From an uncultured Desulfovibrionaceae bacterium (lineage in GTDB: Bacteria > Desulfobacterota > Desulfovibrionia > Desulfovibrionales > Desulfovibrionaceae), in NCBI GenBank assembly GCA_949299515.1, contig CASGAP010000014.1:1-64000 (forward strand): DNA of 64,000 bases, in the 5' to 3' direction. Of the stretch, positions 8,278-17,232 are shown in pieces. A program made the translations under genes and the position numbers. Numbering within the stretch: position 1 is the first letter of the stretch; the number at the start of each line of letters is the position of its first letter. Under the pieces are notes generated by a model. That model did not search any database. It worked only from the letters and a program-made list of their open reading frames with translations, and was not told where the DNA came from.

Positions 8278-10815
8278 GTGTCCGCGCAGCAGTTAAAGGA
8301 TTTTCGGCCCGCCGCGCTGCTTTTTTGGCAGTATTTGGTGCTTGGCGGCCTGCTGGGGGTTTTGGCTCTTGTTTATCCTTTTCACGCGCTGTTTTGCTTT
8401 GCTCTGCTGTGCCTTTGGACAGTGCTGCTGTATGCGCGCGCCAAAGGTCTGCGGCTGCTGCTTTTGCTGGCCGTTTTCGCTGCGGCCTATGCGTATGCCG
8501 TATGGCGCGAACCTGTACAGACGTTTGAAGACAAGGCTTTTTATTCCGCAGCGTTTGATCCTATGCAAGAAGTTCTGCTGTGCGGCAGAGTGGAAAAGGT
8601 GCAGGGCGCAAGCGACAGGCGTCTGCGCATAACGCTTTCCGGCGTTCATGCGGCGCAGGGAGAAAACTGCAGGCATACGGCCGAAGCGCTGTCGGGAAAG
8701 GTTTTGTATACTTGGGACAGCGTACCTTTTGGCGCAAAGCGGCCCGCTGCCGGGCAGTACGTGCGGGCGCTGGCAAAGCTCAGGCCTTTTTACGGGGATC
8801 TGCAGGCGTATTATGCGCGACAGAATATTTGGTACGGTTTTTGGAATTACGGCATTAAAAATGTTCCTGCAGTGTCGGGGGAAGGGGATTTTTGGGCGCT
8901 TCGGCGCGAAAAGCTCCGCCATGCTTTTGCCGCTTTGCTTTTTCGGGAAGAACGTGCCGCGGAAAAACCTGCTTATGCCCTCAAAACAGCGCAGGGACAG
9001 GCAAAGGCTATCCTTATGGCTCTGTTTTTCGGGGATAAGTTTTATTTGACGCAGGATACGCTCAATGCGTTCAATGCCGCAAATCTTCTGCATTCCTTGG
9101 CGCTGTCGGGGCAGCATTTAAGCCTGGCGGCCGTGCTTGCCGCGTGTCTGCTCTTTTTGGCGGTGCGGGTGCGGCCGTATCTGTATGAACGCTTTCCGCG
9201 GCCGCACTGTTTGGTATGTCTTGGACTGGTCTTCGGTTTTTTATACTGCTGGATCGGGTCGGCGCCCTATTCGCTGCTGAGGGCGTATGCCATGCTTGCT
9301 CTTGGCGGTATTTTGTATCTGCGGGCTAAGGAACTTACCCTGCTTGACGTGCTGTTTTACGCGCTGGCTGTTTTTCTTTTGCTTGATCCGCTGGCGGTGT
9401 ACGATCTTGGCGTGCAGCTTTCCTTTGCCTGTGTGTTTGCCATTGCCTTTATGCTTCCTTTGCTGCGTTTTGCGTATGAGAGATATTTTAAACGGCTGAA
9501 AGGCGGCGTGCGGCAGGTGCTTTTTTCGGCTTTTTCCCTGTTCTGCGTATCGCTGGGCATTCAGTTTGCCGTTGCGCCTCTGCTGATTGTGTATTTCGGG
9601 CAGGTGAGCTGGTTTTTTGTGCTCAACGTGCTGTGGCTGCCTTTTTTGACGTTTTGGGTAATGCCGCTGGCTTTGCTCGGTTTTTTGTGCATGGGCCTGC
9701 CCTGTGCCGAAATGCTCCTGCAGCTTGCTTATGTGCCTGTTTCGTGGGCTGTTGACGGCTTTTCCGCGCTGTTTCGGGATTTTGATCCTTTTGTGCTGTG
9801 CGTGCGGCCCATGGGACTGGCATTTCTCGGCTTTTATCTTCTGCTTTTTGTTTTTTTGTACGCGCGGGGAAAGGCAGACGCCAAAAGCGGCATTTTTGCG
9901 GGCATAGGCCTGTGCTGTCTGTTTGTGCCGGTTTTTCTGCGGATGTTTGCTGAAAAGCCCGATCTTTTTGTTTCCATGCTGGATGTGAGGCAGGGGCAGG
10001 CCGTATATATCGAAACCAAGGATAAAAGGCTGTTTTTTGATGTCGGCGGCACAAGTTCGCGGCGTTTTAACGTCGGCAGGGACATTGCCGCCAAATATGC
10101 CGTGCAGAACCGCTGTCCTTCCTTGGATTTGCTTGCGGCAAGCCATGACGACAGCGACCACATCAACGGCATTGCCCCGCTTCTGCGCGTATTTTCCGTA
10201 AAACAGTATTGTGAAACCGTGGTGTCGGTGCCGAAAAAAAGCTATGCGAAAAAAGTGCTGGACAAGGAACTTGCCCGCCGGAAAATTTCTGTGCGGCAGC
10301 TCGGCGCGGGGGATTATCTTGATCTTGGCGGCGGCTTTGGGTTGGAAATTTTATATCCCCCAAAAGACAAAAACGATATAAAAGACAAGAGCAGTGAATT
10401 TGCTTTGGAAAAATATTCCGCCAACAACAGTTCTCTCATGGCCAGACTTGTAAAAGACGGGAAAGGGCTTATGCTTCTGTGCGGGGACAGCGAAAATGCC
10501 GTGCTGGACAAACTTTCTGCCATGTATGCGCACGGAGCTTTGCGGGCGGAGGTGCTGGTTCTGCCTCACCACGGTTCGCCGAACAGCTATAACGAGGCAT
10601 TTTACGCTGCTGTGCGGCCTGAGAGGGTATGGGCTTCCTGCGGCAAATACAATCGCTGGGGATTTCCTGCCGGGCAGATACGCGCGTATTTTGCGGCAAA
10701 GGGAATACCCGTGCAGACAACCGCCGATGAGGGCGATTTATATTTCGTGTATGACGGTTCGCGATTTTTTTGGCAGAAGAAAACATTTTTACAAGAATTG
10801 TATTCTGTATTATAA
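8278..10815 (+). CDS. comEC: ComEC/Rec2-type DNA uptake channel
   Basis: Inner-membrane protein of 845 aa that in naturally transformable bacteria conducts single-stranded DNA into the cell. Domains in order: N-terminal membrane hairpin plus DUF4131-like soluble part (about 1-210), multi-pass Competence domain (about 240-520, with the ALSGQHL motif near 278), and a metallo-beta-lactamase-like domain (about 560-840). The last has the metal motif SHDDSDHINGI near residue 620 and LPHHGS near 761. Translation starts at GTG 8278 with AGGG seven bases before it. No other competence gene is present here. Whether the cell is competent cannot be told. Confidence 0.9.
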   Translation: MSAQQLKDFRPAALLFWQYLVLGGLLGVLALVYPFHALFCFALLCLWTVLLYARAKGLRLLLLLAVFAAAYAYAVWREPVQTFEDKAFYSAAFDPMQEVLLCGRVEKVQGASDRRLRITLSGVHAAQGENCRHTAEALSGKVLYTWDSVPFGAKRPAAGQYVRALAKLRPFYGDLQAYYARQNIWYGFWNYGIKNVPAVSGEGDFWALRREKLRHAFAALLFREERAAEKPAYALKTAQGQAKAILMALFFGDKFYLTQDTLNAFNAANLLHSLALSGQHLSLAAVLAACLLFLAVRVRPYLYERFPRPHCLVCLGLVFGFLYCWIGSAPYSLLRAYAMLALGGILYLRAKELTLLDVLFYALAVFLLLDPLAVYDLGVQLSFACVFAIAFMLPLLRFAYERYFKRLKGGVRQVLFSAFSLFCVSLGIQFAVAPLLIVYFGQVSWFFVLNVLWLPFLTFWVMPLALLGFLCMGLPCAEMLLQLAYVPVSWAVDGFSALFRDFDPFVLCVRPMGLAFLGFYLLLFVFLYARGKADAKSGIFAGIGLCCLFVPVFLRMFAEKPDLFVSMLDVRQGQAVYIETKDKRLFFDVGGTSSRRFNVGRDIAAKYAVQNRCPSLDLLAASHDDSDHINGIAPLLRVFSVKQYCETVVSVPKKSYAKKVLDKELARRKISVRQLGAGDYLDLGGGFGLEILYPPKDKNDIKDKSSEFALEKYSANNSSLMARLVKDGKGLMLLCGDSENAVLDKLSAMYAHGALRAEVLVLPHHGSPNSYNEAFYAAVRPERVWASCGKYNRWGFPAGQIRAYFAAKGIPVQTTADEGDLYFVYDGSRFFWQKKTFLQELYSVL

Positions 10816-10822
10816 AGCCGAT

Positions 10823-11209
10823 ATGAGAGACGTTATCGTAAAAGTTTTCGGAAGCCTTGAGCCCGTGCCTGCGGCGTGTCTTGAGGAACTGCAGGCTCTG
10901 TGCCGGGCGTGGTATTTGGATGAAGGCGTTTTTGCCCTGGAGGCGGACTGCCTGCATATTTATCATGAGGGCGAATATTTTCCCCATGAGGAAACCGCGG
11001 CGCTTTTGGCAAAATATCTTGTGCCGCAAAGTACGGGCAAGCTTGACGTGATTGATTACGAAGCATGGACGCTGCGCCGTTATTTTATGCAGGCGGAGTA
11101 TCAGCGGCCCGAAGATTTGGCAAAGGGCATCGTGTATTCGCGCTGTTCTTCCCTGGATCATGCCTTGGAGGCTTCTATGCAGAAAAATAGTTCCGTGGTG
11201 ATGAAATGA
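10823..11209 (+). CDS. conserved-looking hypothetical protein, 128 aa
   Basis: Not recognised. The protein is soluble and rather acidic, with no signal peptide or membrane segment, and mixes short beta-like stretches (RDVIVKVFGSLE at the N-terminus) with helices. It begins 8 bp after comEC and overlaps menA by the ATGA junction, so it is translated from the comEC-menA transcript. A much longer reading of this frame inside comEC is a shadow; ATG 10823 is the first start after the comEC stop. Coupling with menA might hint at a role near quinone synthesis, but nothing in the sequence shows this. Confidence 0.7.
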   Translation: MRDVIVKVFGSLEPVPAACLEELQALCRAWYLDEGVFALEADCLHIYHEGEYFPHEETAALLAKYLVPQSTGKLDVIDYEAWTLRRYFMQAEYQRPEDLAKGIVYSRCSSLDHALEASMQKNSSVVMK

Positions 11210-12108
11210 AAGAAAAACTTGCGTTATGGATATCTGCCATGCGGCTGCGCACGTTGCCGCTTTCGCTGTCCGGTTTGGTGCTGGGAGGGGCGTTTGCTTC
11301 TTTTGCCGGGGTTTTTGCCGCAGATATTTTTGCTGTGAGCCTTATTGTCGGCGTGCTTTTGCAGATTTTGTCCAATTTTGCCAACGATTACGGCGATGCC
11401 TGCAGGGGCGCGGACGGCAGTATGCGCGAGGGGCCAAAGCGTGCCGTTTCGTCGGGGACCGTTACCCGGGAACAGATGTTCCGCGCCATTGCGGGAACGC
11501 TTGTTTTAACGGTGCTTTTTGCTCTGCTGCTGTTTTATTTGAGTTTTGGCGGCAATTGGGTGGCTTGGGCCGTGTTCGGCATTTTGCTTGCCGCCAGCAT
11601 ATGTGCGGCGCTGTTTTATACCATGGGCAAAAATCCTTACGGGTACAGGGCGCAGGGCGATTTTTACGTGTTTATCTTTTTTGGTTTGGTCGCTGTTGCG
11701 GGTTCCTATGCCCTGTACGGCGGCGATTTGTACCATGTGCCCGGTTTTCCTGCCTGTGCCGCGGGCTTTTTGTCCGTGGCGGTGCTCAATGTCAATAATA
11801 TCCGTGATATGAAAAGTGACGCTTTTTACGGTAAGGAAACGCTTGCCCTGCGCTTGGGCGCGGATTATGCGCGCTATTATCATCTGCTTCTTGTTTTGTG
11901 TGCGTTTTTGTGCTGGCTGGTGTATTTTTTGGTTATGCTGCCGAAGGTGTATCTTTTGCTGTTTATTTTTTACCTGCCCTTGGTATACAGCGCGTATATG
12001 GTTTATACCAGCTATGAAGTGCCCGTGCTGGACAAGCAGCTCAAAATTACCGCCTTGGCAACGGGTGTTTTTCATTTGGCTGTTGCCGCGGCGCTGTTTG
12101 CGGCATAA
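11206..12108 (+). CDS. menA: 1,4-dihydroxy-2-naphthoate polyprenyltransferase MenA
   Basis: UbiA-superfamily membrane enzyme that joins a polyprenyl chain to dihydroxynaphthoate to give demethylmenaquinone. The 300-aa length and about eight to nine membrane segments fit. The first Asp-rich prenyl-diphosphate site reads NFANDYGDACRG (about residues 57-68). The second region reads NNIRDMKSDAFYGKETLALRLG (about 190-210, split here as NNIRD and KETLALRLG). The ATG overlaps the upstream stop as ATGA, showing translational coupling. It implies menaquinone-based anaerobic respiration. It ends at a terminator shared with the convergent liv operon. Confidence 0.93.
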   Translation: MKEKLALWISAMRLRTLPLSLSGLVLGGAFASFAGVFAADIFAVSLIVGVLLQILSNFANDYGDACRGADGSMREGPKRAVSSGTVTREQMFRAIAGTLVLTVLFALLLFYLSFGGNWVAWAVFGILLAASICAALFYTMGKNPYGYRAQGDFYVFIFFGLVAVAGSYALYGGDLYHVPGFPACAAGFLSVAVLNVNNIRDMKSDAFYGKETLALRLGADYARYYHLLLVLCAFLCWLVYFLVMLPKVYLLLFIFYLPLVYSAYMVYTSYEVPVLDKQLKITALATGVFHLAVAAALFAA

Positions 12109-12128
12109 GGCGTGCGGCAAAACGGTTA

Positions 12129-12160
12129 AAAAAAAAGCGGGGAAATTCCCCGCTTTTTTG
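12129..12160. terminator. bidirectional terminator between menA and livF
   Basis: AAAAAAGCGGGGAA and TTCCCCGCTTTTTT pair almost perfectly around a 1-2 nt centre, giving T-runs on both strands between two convergent genes. Confidence 0.9.
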
Positions 12161-12169
12161 CTGATATTG

Positions 12170-12877
12170 TTAATGCCCGAGATAAGCTTTTTGCACGCTG
12201 GGATTGGTCAGCAGGCTTTCCGCGCTGTCTTCCATGATAATGCGGCCCATTTCCATAACATAGCCGCGGGTGGCTATTTTCAGGGCGGCTTTGGCATTTT
12301 GTTCCACGATAAGAATGGTTACGCCGTTTTCGTTGACTTTTTTGACGGTTTCAAAAATCGCTTTTACCAAGAGCGGCGCAAGGCCGAGGGAAGGCTCGTC
12401 AAGCAGGAGGATTTTGGGCTGTCCCATAAGGGCGCGGCCAATGGCAAGCATTTGCTGTTCGCCGCCCGAAAGCGTTCCTGCCATTTGGTTTCTGCGCTCG
12501 TACAGGCGCGGAAAAAGGGAATATATCCAGTCCAGGCTTTCTTCCGTGACTTTTTTGTTTTCAACGGTAAAGGCGCCGAGTTTGAGGTTTTCAAGCACGG
12601 TCAGGGAATTGAAAACGCGCCGTCCTTCCGGGGATTGGGTCAGGCCGCGGGTAACGATTTCATGGCTGGGAAGTTTGCTGATTTCTTCGCCGGCAAGGCG
12701 TATGCTGCCGCGCATAAAGGTTGCGAGGCCGCTTATGGTGTGCATGGTTGTTGTTTTGCCTGCGCCGTTGGCACCCAAAATGCTGACGATTTCGCCTTGG
12801 TTTACGTGCAGGCTTACGCCGTGCAGCACTTCAATCTGTCCGTACCCTGCGCAGACATTGTCCAATTCTAAAAACAT
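12170..12877 (-). CDS. livF: branched-chain amino acid ABC transporter ATP-binding protein LivF
   Basis: ATPase subunit of 235 aa. Walker A GANGAGKTT (about residues 36-44), the signature LSGGEQQMLAIGRAL (about 137-151) and Walker B ILLLDEPS are all present. The C-terminal region TRGYVMEMGRI is typical of LivF. It is the last gene of the minus-strand livHMGF operon, 10 bp after livG, with GGGAGAAA before the ATG. It powers uptake of leucine, isoleucine and valine, or of related amides, together with LivG. Confidence 0.93.
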   Translation of the reverse strand: MFLELDNVCAGYGQIEVLHGVSLHVNQGEIVSILGANGAGKTTTMHTISGLATFMRGSIRLAGEEISKLPSHEIVTRGLTQSPEGRRVFNSLTVLENLKLGAFTVENKKVTEESLDWIYSLFPRLYERRNQMAGTLSGGEQQMLAIGRALMGQPKILLLDEPSLGLAPLLVKAIFETVKKVNENGVTILIVEQNAKAALKIATRGYVMEMGRIIMEDSAESLLTNPSVQKAYLGH

Positions 12878-12887
12878 AGTTTCTCCC

Positions 12888-13655
12888 TTAGTCGTCGCGG
12901 CCGAGGTAGGCTTCTATAACCCGCGGGTTGCTGCGCACTTCCTGCGGCAGGCCTTCGGCGATTTTTGTGCCGTATTCGATAACCACCAGTTTTTCGCAGA
13001 CATTCATTACAAGTCCCATGTCGTGTTCGATGAGCATTACGGTAATGCCGCGTTTTTGAATGGCGTGGATAAGCTGTATCAGCACTTCCGTTTCGGGCTG
13101 GTTCATGCTGCCCGCAGGTTCGTCCAATATGATAAGTTTGGGGTCGGAGGCAAGGGCGCGCGCCATTTCCAGAAGGCGCTGGTTGCCGTAAGACAAAGAA
13201 CCCGCGCGTTCCTGCCACATGGGGGCAAGGCCGACAAATTCCAGTTCCTGCATGGCGCGGTCTATGGCGTCTTTTTCTTCTTTTTTCTGACTCGGCAGGC
13301 GGAACATGGAGGAAAACAGACCGCTTTTCATGCGGCAGTGTCTGCCTGCAAGCACGTTCTCCAGTACGGGCAGATTGGAAAACAGGCGTATGGACTGGAA
13401 TGTTCTGGAAATTCCCTGTTCCACTATCTGGTGGGGTTTGAGTTTGACAAGGGATTTTCCCTGAAAGCGGATATCGCCGCTGTCCGGCACGTAGTTGCCC
13501 GTAATCAGGTTAAAAACCGTGGTTTTTCCCGCACCGTTGGGGCCTATGATGCCGATGACGGAACCGTCTTGCACGTCAAAGCTCATATTGTTTACGGCTT
13601 TGAGGCCGCCGAAGGTTTTTGTCACATTTTCCAAAGAGAGCAAGGGAGTATCCAT
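12888..13655 (-). CDS. livG: branched-chain amino acid ABC transporter ATP-binding protein LivG
   Basis: ATPase subunit of 255 aa with Walker A GPNGAGKTT (about 37-45), the LivG-type signature LSYGNQRLLEMARAL (about 155-169) and Walker B LIILDEPAG. The C-terminal extension ending in NPRVIEAYLGRD is typical of LivG. It starts one base after the livM stop, with AAAGGA just inside the livM end. Confidence 0.93.
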   Translation of the reverse strand: MDTPLLSLENVTKTFGGLKAVNNMSFDVQDGSVIGIIGPNGAGKTTVFNLITGNYVPDSGDIRFQGKSLVKLKPHQIVEQGISRTFQSIRLFSNLPVLENVLAGRHCRMKSGLFSSMFRLPSQKKEEKDAIDRAMQELEFVGLAPMWQERAGSLSYGNQRLLEMARALASDPKLIILDEPAGSMNQPETEVLIQLIHAIQKRGITVMLIEHDMGLVMNVCEKLVVIEYGTKIAEGLPQEVRSNPRVIEAYLGRDD

Positions 13656-13656
13656 A

Positions 13657-14649
13657 TTATGCGTCCTTTGCCGTCATAGTTTCGAGTTTTTGCGTCCATT
13701 GTTCGGACAAAGTGAATTTTTTCGGGCGGGGAGGCAAAATGCCCTGCGGGCGGATAATCATCATAATCATCAGTGCCAGGCCGAAAATGAGCATACGCGC
13801 ATCTGCAAAGCCGCGGAAAATTTCCGGCAGGCCGAAAACAAGGAACGCGCCGAGAATAACGCCTGCCTGGCTGCCGCCGCCGAGGATAACCGCGGCAAAA
13901 AGAAGCACGGAATCCCAAAAAGTGAAGGAGCCCGGAGAAATAATGGTCATTTTTGCCGCAAACAGCGTTCCTGCCATGCCAGCCCAAAAGGCGCCGAGCA
14001 TGAATGCCGCGGTTTTGTAATGCGCAACGTTGATGCCGCAGCCTTCCGCGGCTATGTCGTCTTCCTTAATGCAGGACAGCGCCCTGCCGAAACGGGAATT
14101 GTTCAGCCAGTGGAACAGAATAAGCGTGGCAAAGACAAAAGTCCAGATAAGGTAGTAGAACTGCATATCTTTTTTAATTTTTATGCCGAAAAGTTCCGGT
14201 CTGGAAATGCCGAAAATGCCGTTGGCGCCGCCTGTCAGGCCGCCGAGGTCGTTAACAAGGGCTATGCGCACGATTTCCACAATGCCGATGGTGACCATGA
14301 GCAGATAGTCACCGCGCAGGTGAATGATGGGACGGGCCACAAGCCCCGCAAAAATTGCGGAAATTATGCCCGAAACCGGGAGCAGATAAAAAATCGGAAT
14401 GCCGAGACGGGTATTTAAAATGGCCGTCACATAGGCGCCCACGGCATAAAAGGCGGCGTGCCCCATGTGGAAAATGCCTGCCTGTCCCAAAATAACGTTC
14501 AGGGAAAGGGACAAAAGCGTGCCGAGTCCGACGCTGACGAAAACCGCCGTCCAGTAGGTATTGAGCATGAGCGGCAGCAGTGCCATAAATGCGGCGAAAA
14601 CGCAGAAAATCCAAATATAAGCGTTTTTTGCGGTTTTTTTGTTCATCAT
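13657..14649 (-). CDS. livM: branched-chain amino acid ABC transporter permease LivM
   Basis: Inner-membrane permease of 330 aa with about ten hydrophobic segments. The family region GQAGIFHMGHAAFYAVGAY lies near residues 50-70 and the EAA-like loop SFTFWDSVLLF...LGG near 240-265. Its ATG overlaps the livH stop (14646-14649), so the two permeases are translationally coupled. Confidence 0.92.
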   Translation of the reverse strand: MMNKKTAKNAYIWIFCVFAAFMALLPLMLNTYWTAVFVSVGLGTLLSLSLNVILGQAGIFHMGHAAFYAVGAYVTAILNTRLGIPIFYLLPVSGIISAIFAGLVARPIIHLRGDYLLMVTIGIVEIVRIALVNDLGGLTGGANGIFGISRPELFGIKIKKDMQFYYLIWTFVFATLILFHWLNNSRFGRALSCIKEDDIAAEGCGINVAHYKTAAFMLGAFWAGMAGTLFAAKMTIISPGSFTFWDSVLLFAAVILGGGSQAGVILGAFLVFGLPEIFRGFADARMLIFGLALMIMMIIRPQGILPPRPKKFTLSEQWTQKLETMTAKDA

Positions 14650-15551
14650 AATTTTTCTGCCACCCTTTCGCCGAGTATGCCGGTAGGCCGGATAATTAAA
14701 ATAAGGATAAGCACAAAGAAGGAAATGGCGTCTTTCCAGGCAATGGTCAGGTAGGCCGCGCCGAGGGTTTCCACAAGGCCGAGGATAAGGCCGCCGATCA
14801 TGGCGCCGGGAATGTTGCCGATACCGCCGAGAATTGCTGCGGTAAAGGCCTTAAGACCGTAGGAAAAGCCCATGCTGTAGTCGATTTGGCCGTAAGCAAG
14901 CCCCACCATGAGGCCCGCAACGCCGCCCAGTCCCGGTCCGATAAGGAAGACAAGGGCAATAATGCGGTTGACGTTGATGCCCATCAGTTTGGCTGCGCCC
15001 TGGTCAATGGCTGCCGCGCGTATGGCGGTGCCTGTTTTGGTTCTGTGAATGAACCAGTAAAGGATAAGCATGAGCAGAACGGACGCGCCGATAAGGATAA
15101 AGCGTATGGCAGGCACGCCCATGCCGAAAAGGTTTATGATTGTGGTGGGCCGGACGCTTTCGGGGTAAACGTAATAATTGCCGCCCCAAAGCAGCAGAAT
15201 GGCGTTTTGAAAGAAAATGGACGCGCCCACTGCGGAAACCACGGCGGAAAGCCTGCTTGCATTGCGCAGGGGACGGTAAGCGGTGCGTTCGAGAAGGCCG
15301 CCCAAAAGAGCCACCAGCCCCATAACCATAAGAGCCACCAGCACAATGGCGGCGTAAACAGGCAGGGAGCCTGCCAGTTTGAAGCTGACAAAGAGCGTCA
15401 TGCCGAGATAGGCGCCTATGGTGAACAAATCGCCGTGGGCGAAGTTGATGAGCTTAAGCACGCCGTAAACCATGGTGTAGCCGAGGGCTACAAGGGCATA
15501 AATGCCGCCTATGGTCAGGCCGTTGATGATTTGTTGAAAAAATTGCTCCAT
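14646..15551 (-). CDS. livH: branched-chain amino acid ABC transporter permease LivH
   Basis: Permease of 301 aa with the LivH opening GLTIGGIYALVALGYTMVYG (about residues 10-29) followed by NFAHGDLF. It is the first gene of livHMGF. The periplasmic binding protein (LivK/J) that normally accompanies the operon is not in this window: upstream lies a diguanylate cyclase, and the 120-bp gap holds no gene. The transporter must use a binding protein encoded elsewhere, so its exact substrate cannot be inferred here. Confidence 0.92.
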   Translation of the reverse strand: MEQFFQQIINGLTIGGIYALVALGYTMVYGVLKLINFAHGDLFTIGAYLGMTLFVSFKLAGSLPVYAAIVLVALMVMGLVALLGGLLERTAYRPLRNASRLSAVVSAVGASIFFQNAILLLWGGNYYVYPESVRPTTIINLFGMGVPAIRFILIGASVLLMLILYWFIHRTKTGTAIRAAAIDQGAAKLMGINVNRIIALVFLIGPGLGGVAGLMVGLAYGQIDYSMGFSYGLKAFTAAILGGIGNIPGAMIGGLILGLVETLGAAYLTIAWKDAISFFVLILILIIRPTGILGERVAEKL

Positions 15552-15671
15552 AGTGTACCATGCCGAATGAAAATGTTAAGCAAGAAACGTTTATTATTTT
15601 CATAAAATGCAGAAAAAAGCAAGTTTTTTTCCGCAGGGAAAAAATGCAGGAGGAGCGGGCGGGCAACCGGC

Positions 15672-16640
15672 CTATTTTACGGAATATTCCGCAAAAACAC
15701 TGCGGTTTCTGCCGTTTTCCTTGGCTTGGTACAGGAGTTTGTCGGTAAAGCTGATAAGCTTTGACAGGGCGGCTTCGTCCATCTGCTGCGGGGTGAACAG
15801 GGCAATGCCGGCGCTGTGGGTAACGGTGATCACGGAATCTTTGCGCTGTATTTTGATTTCGGCGATGTTCCGTCTGAGGCGTTCGTCGATTTTCATCAGA
15901 ATATCGCCCGAGGTGTTGGGAAAGAGTATGGCGAATTCTTCGCCGCCCATGCGGCAGCACAGGTCGGTATCGCGGATGGTGTCGTAAATTTTTCTTACGA
16001 ATTGTTTGAGCACCATATCGCCCGTATGGTGGCCGTAAGTGTCGTTGATGTTTTTGAAATGGTCGAGGTCAAGCATGAACAGGCCGCAGCACTGTTTGTT
16101 TTTGTATGCTTTGGCAATGGTGTTGAGAAATTCCTTTTTGAGGGCGTTTCTGTTGTAGCAGCCCGTAAGCGGATCGCGTGAGGAAATTTCCTCATAGTTT
16201 TTGGAAATCTGCCTGATTTCCTGAATGGTCAGGTTAAGGCGCTCGATCATGGAGTTGAACGATTCGGAAATTTCACCGGTAATGACGGAGGAAATATAGC
16301 TGTTGCCGTTGGCCACTTCCTGCATCTGCCATACAAGGTTGCGCAGTTCCATCTGAATGGCTTTGAGCTGGCCGATGGAATAGCTTTTGGCGCTGGTTTT
16401 GTGTTCCAGTTTGCCTTCGCGCAGAGAATCGCAGAAACGCTGCGTTTCCATGAGAATGGTGTGGATTTGGCTGAATTCCCAATTGTCTTTTAAAAATTCG
16501 GGAACGGCAAAATCTTCCGCGTCGTGGCGCAGAAGGGAAAGGAGAATGTTCAGAACTTCCTGTGCGTCCCGGCTTAAATGCTTTGAAGACAGATTTTCTG
16601 CCGCATTGTCCTGCGCGTTGTTTCCGTTTTGCGGGTTCAT
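15672..16640 (-). CDS. diguanylate cyclase (GGEEF)
   Basis: Protein of 322 aa with no membrane segment. A helical, coiled-coil-like N-terminal half (1-150) ends in the SRDPLTGCYNR entry of a GGDEF domain (about 154-320). The active-site motif is GGEEF (232-236), and an RDTD I-site lies exactly five residues upstream (223-226), so it should be an active c-di-GMP synthase with product inhibition. It starts five bases after the V4R gene with GAGGCG inside that gene's end. In many Desulfovibrio proteins V4R and GGDEF are joined, so the V4R protein is its likely sensor partner. The N-terminal half has a HAMP-like run (NGNSYISSVITGEISESFNSM). Confidence 0.9.
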   Translation of the reverse strand: MNPQNGNNAQDNAAENLSSKHLSRDAQEVLNILLSLLRHDAEDFAVPEFLKDNWEFSQIHTILMETQRFCDSLREGKLEHKTSAKSYSIGQLKAIQMELRNLVWQMQEVANGNSYISSVITGEISESFNSMIERLNLTIQEIRQISKNYEEISSRDPLTGCYNRNALKKEFLNTIAKAYKNKQCCGLFMLDLDHFKNINDTYGHHTGDMVLKQFVRKIYDTIRDTDLCCRMGGEEFAILFPNTSGDILMKIDERLRRNIAEIKIQRKDSVITVTHSAGIALFTPQQMDEAALSKLISFTDKLLYQAKENGRNRSVFAEYSVK

Positions 16641-16645
16641 GGTTT

Positions 16646-17167
16646 TTACGCCTCTTTCTGCGCTTCAAAACGGCAGGTTCTTCCGCCAAGGCACCAGCAG
16701 TCGACTTCTTTCACGGAATAGCTGTCGCCGGTCTGATAATCCAGGGCTCCTTTGATAAAGCCTTCGTCATAGTGGCAGGTCTCTTCGCCCACGTCCGGCA
16801 GGCCGGAGCAGTCCAGGTCTTCTTCCACGGAAATAATGAGGTTTGCGTTATGCTGGGAAACCTGTTCCACGCGGAGAATGCCGATTTTAAATTCCTGCAG
16901 TTTTTTCTGCAGAATGGAAAGGAATGTGTACAGCGTTTCTTGTTTGCCTACGAATTTTTCGGCAAAATGACGGCCGGCGTTGATGCCTGCTTCAAAGAAA
17001 ATGCGGTCAACTTCGGTTTTGGAGTTGAGGTGCTGTTCCAGAACGTCGCGCAGGGTGAACTGGAAAAGACGGTATACTTCCAAACGGGTATCCGGGCCCA
17101 GGTGCGGGCGGCCTTTTTCAATATTTCCGATAAGGTCCCAGGAAAATTCATAAAATCGACTAGCCAT
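16646..17167 (-). CDS. V4R (4-vinyl reductase) domain sensor protein
   Basis: Protein of 173 aa whose C-terminal part is a V4R domain, a small-molecule-binding fold. The family cysteines and motif are visible as LDCSGLPDVGEETCHYDEGF (about residues 118-137) and DCWCLGGRTCRFEA (about 156-169). The N-terminal 70 residues are helical. ATG 17167 is preferred because GAGGG lies six bases before it; a start 12 bases further up would overlap this site. It lies 65 bp after csrA-fliW and directly before a diguanylate cyclase. It probably binds a hydrophobic or metal-linked ligand and controls that cyclase; the ligand is unknown. Confidence 0.82.
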   Translation of the reverse strand: MASRFYEFSWDLIGNIEKGRPHLGPDTRLEVYRLFQFTLRDVLEQHLNSKTEVDRIFFEAGINAGRHFAEKFVGKQETLYTFLSILQKKLQEFKIGILRVEQVSQHNANLIISVEEDLDCSGLPDVGEETCHYDEGFIKGALDYQTGDSYSVKEVDCWCLGGRTCRFEAQKEA

Positions 17168-17232
17168 ACAAGCCCTCATGCATTTGTATTGTTGCGTCAG
17201 TTTAGCATAAGAACAAAATTACCGTCAAGCCA

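Noticed and set aside
12270-13679. 469-aa ORF antisense to livF and livG
   Set aside because: Shadow of two well-conserved ATPase genes; its translation has no domain and no start signal. Similar long antisense frames over flgJ (22250-23857) and nhaC (32894-34378) were rejected for the same reason.
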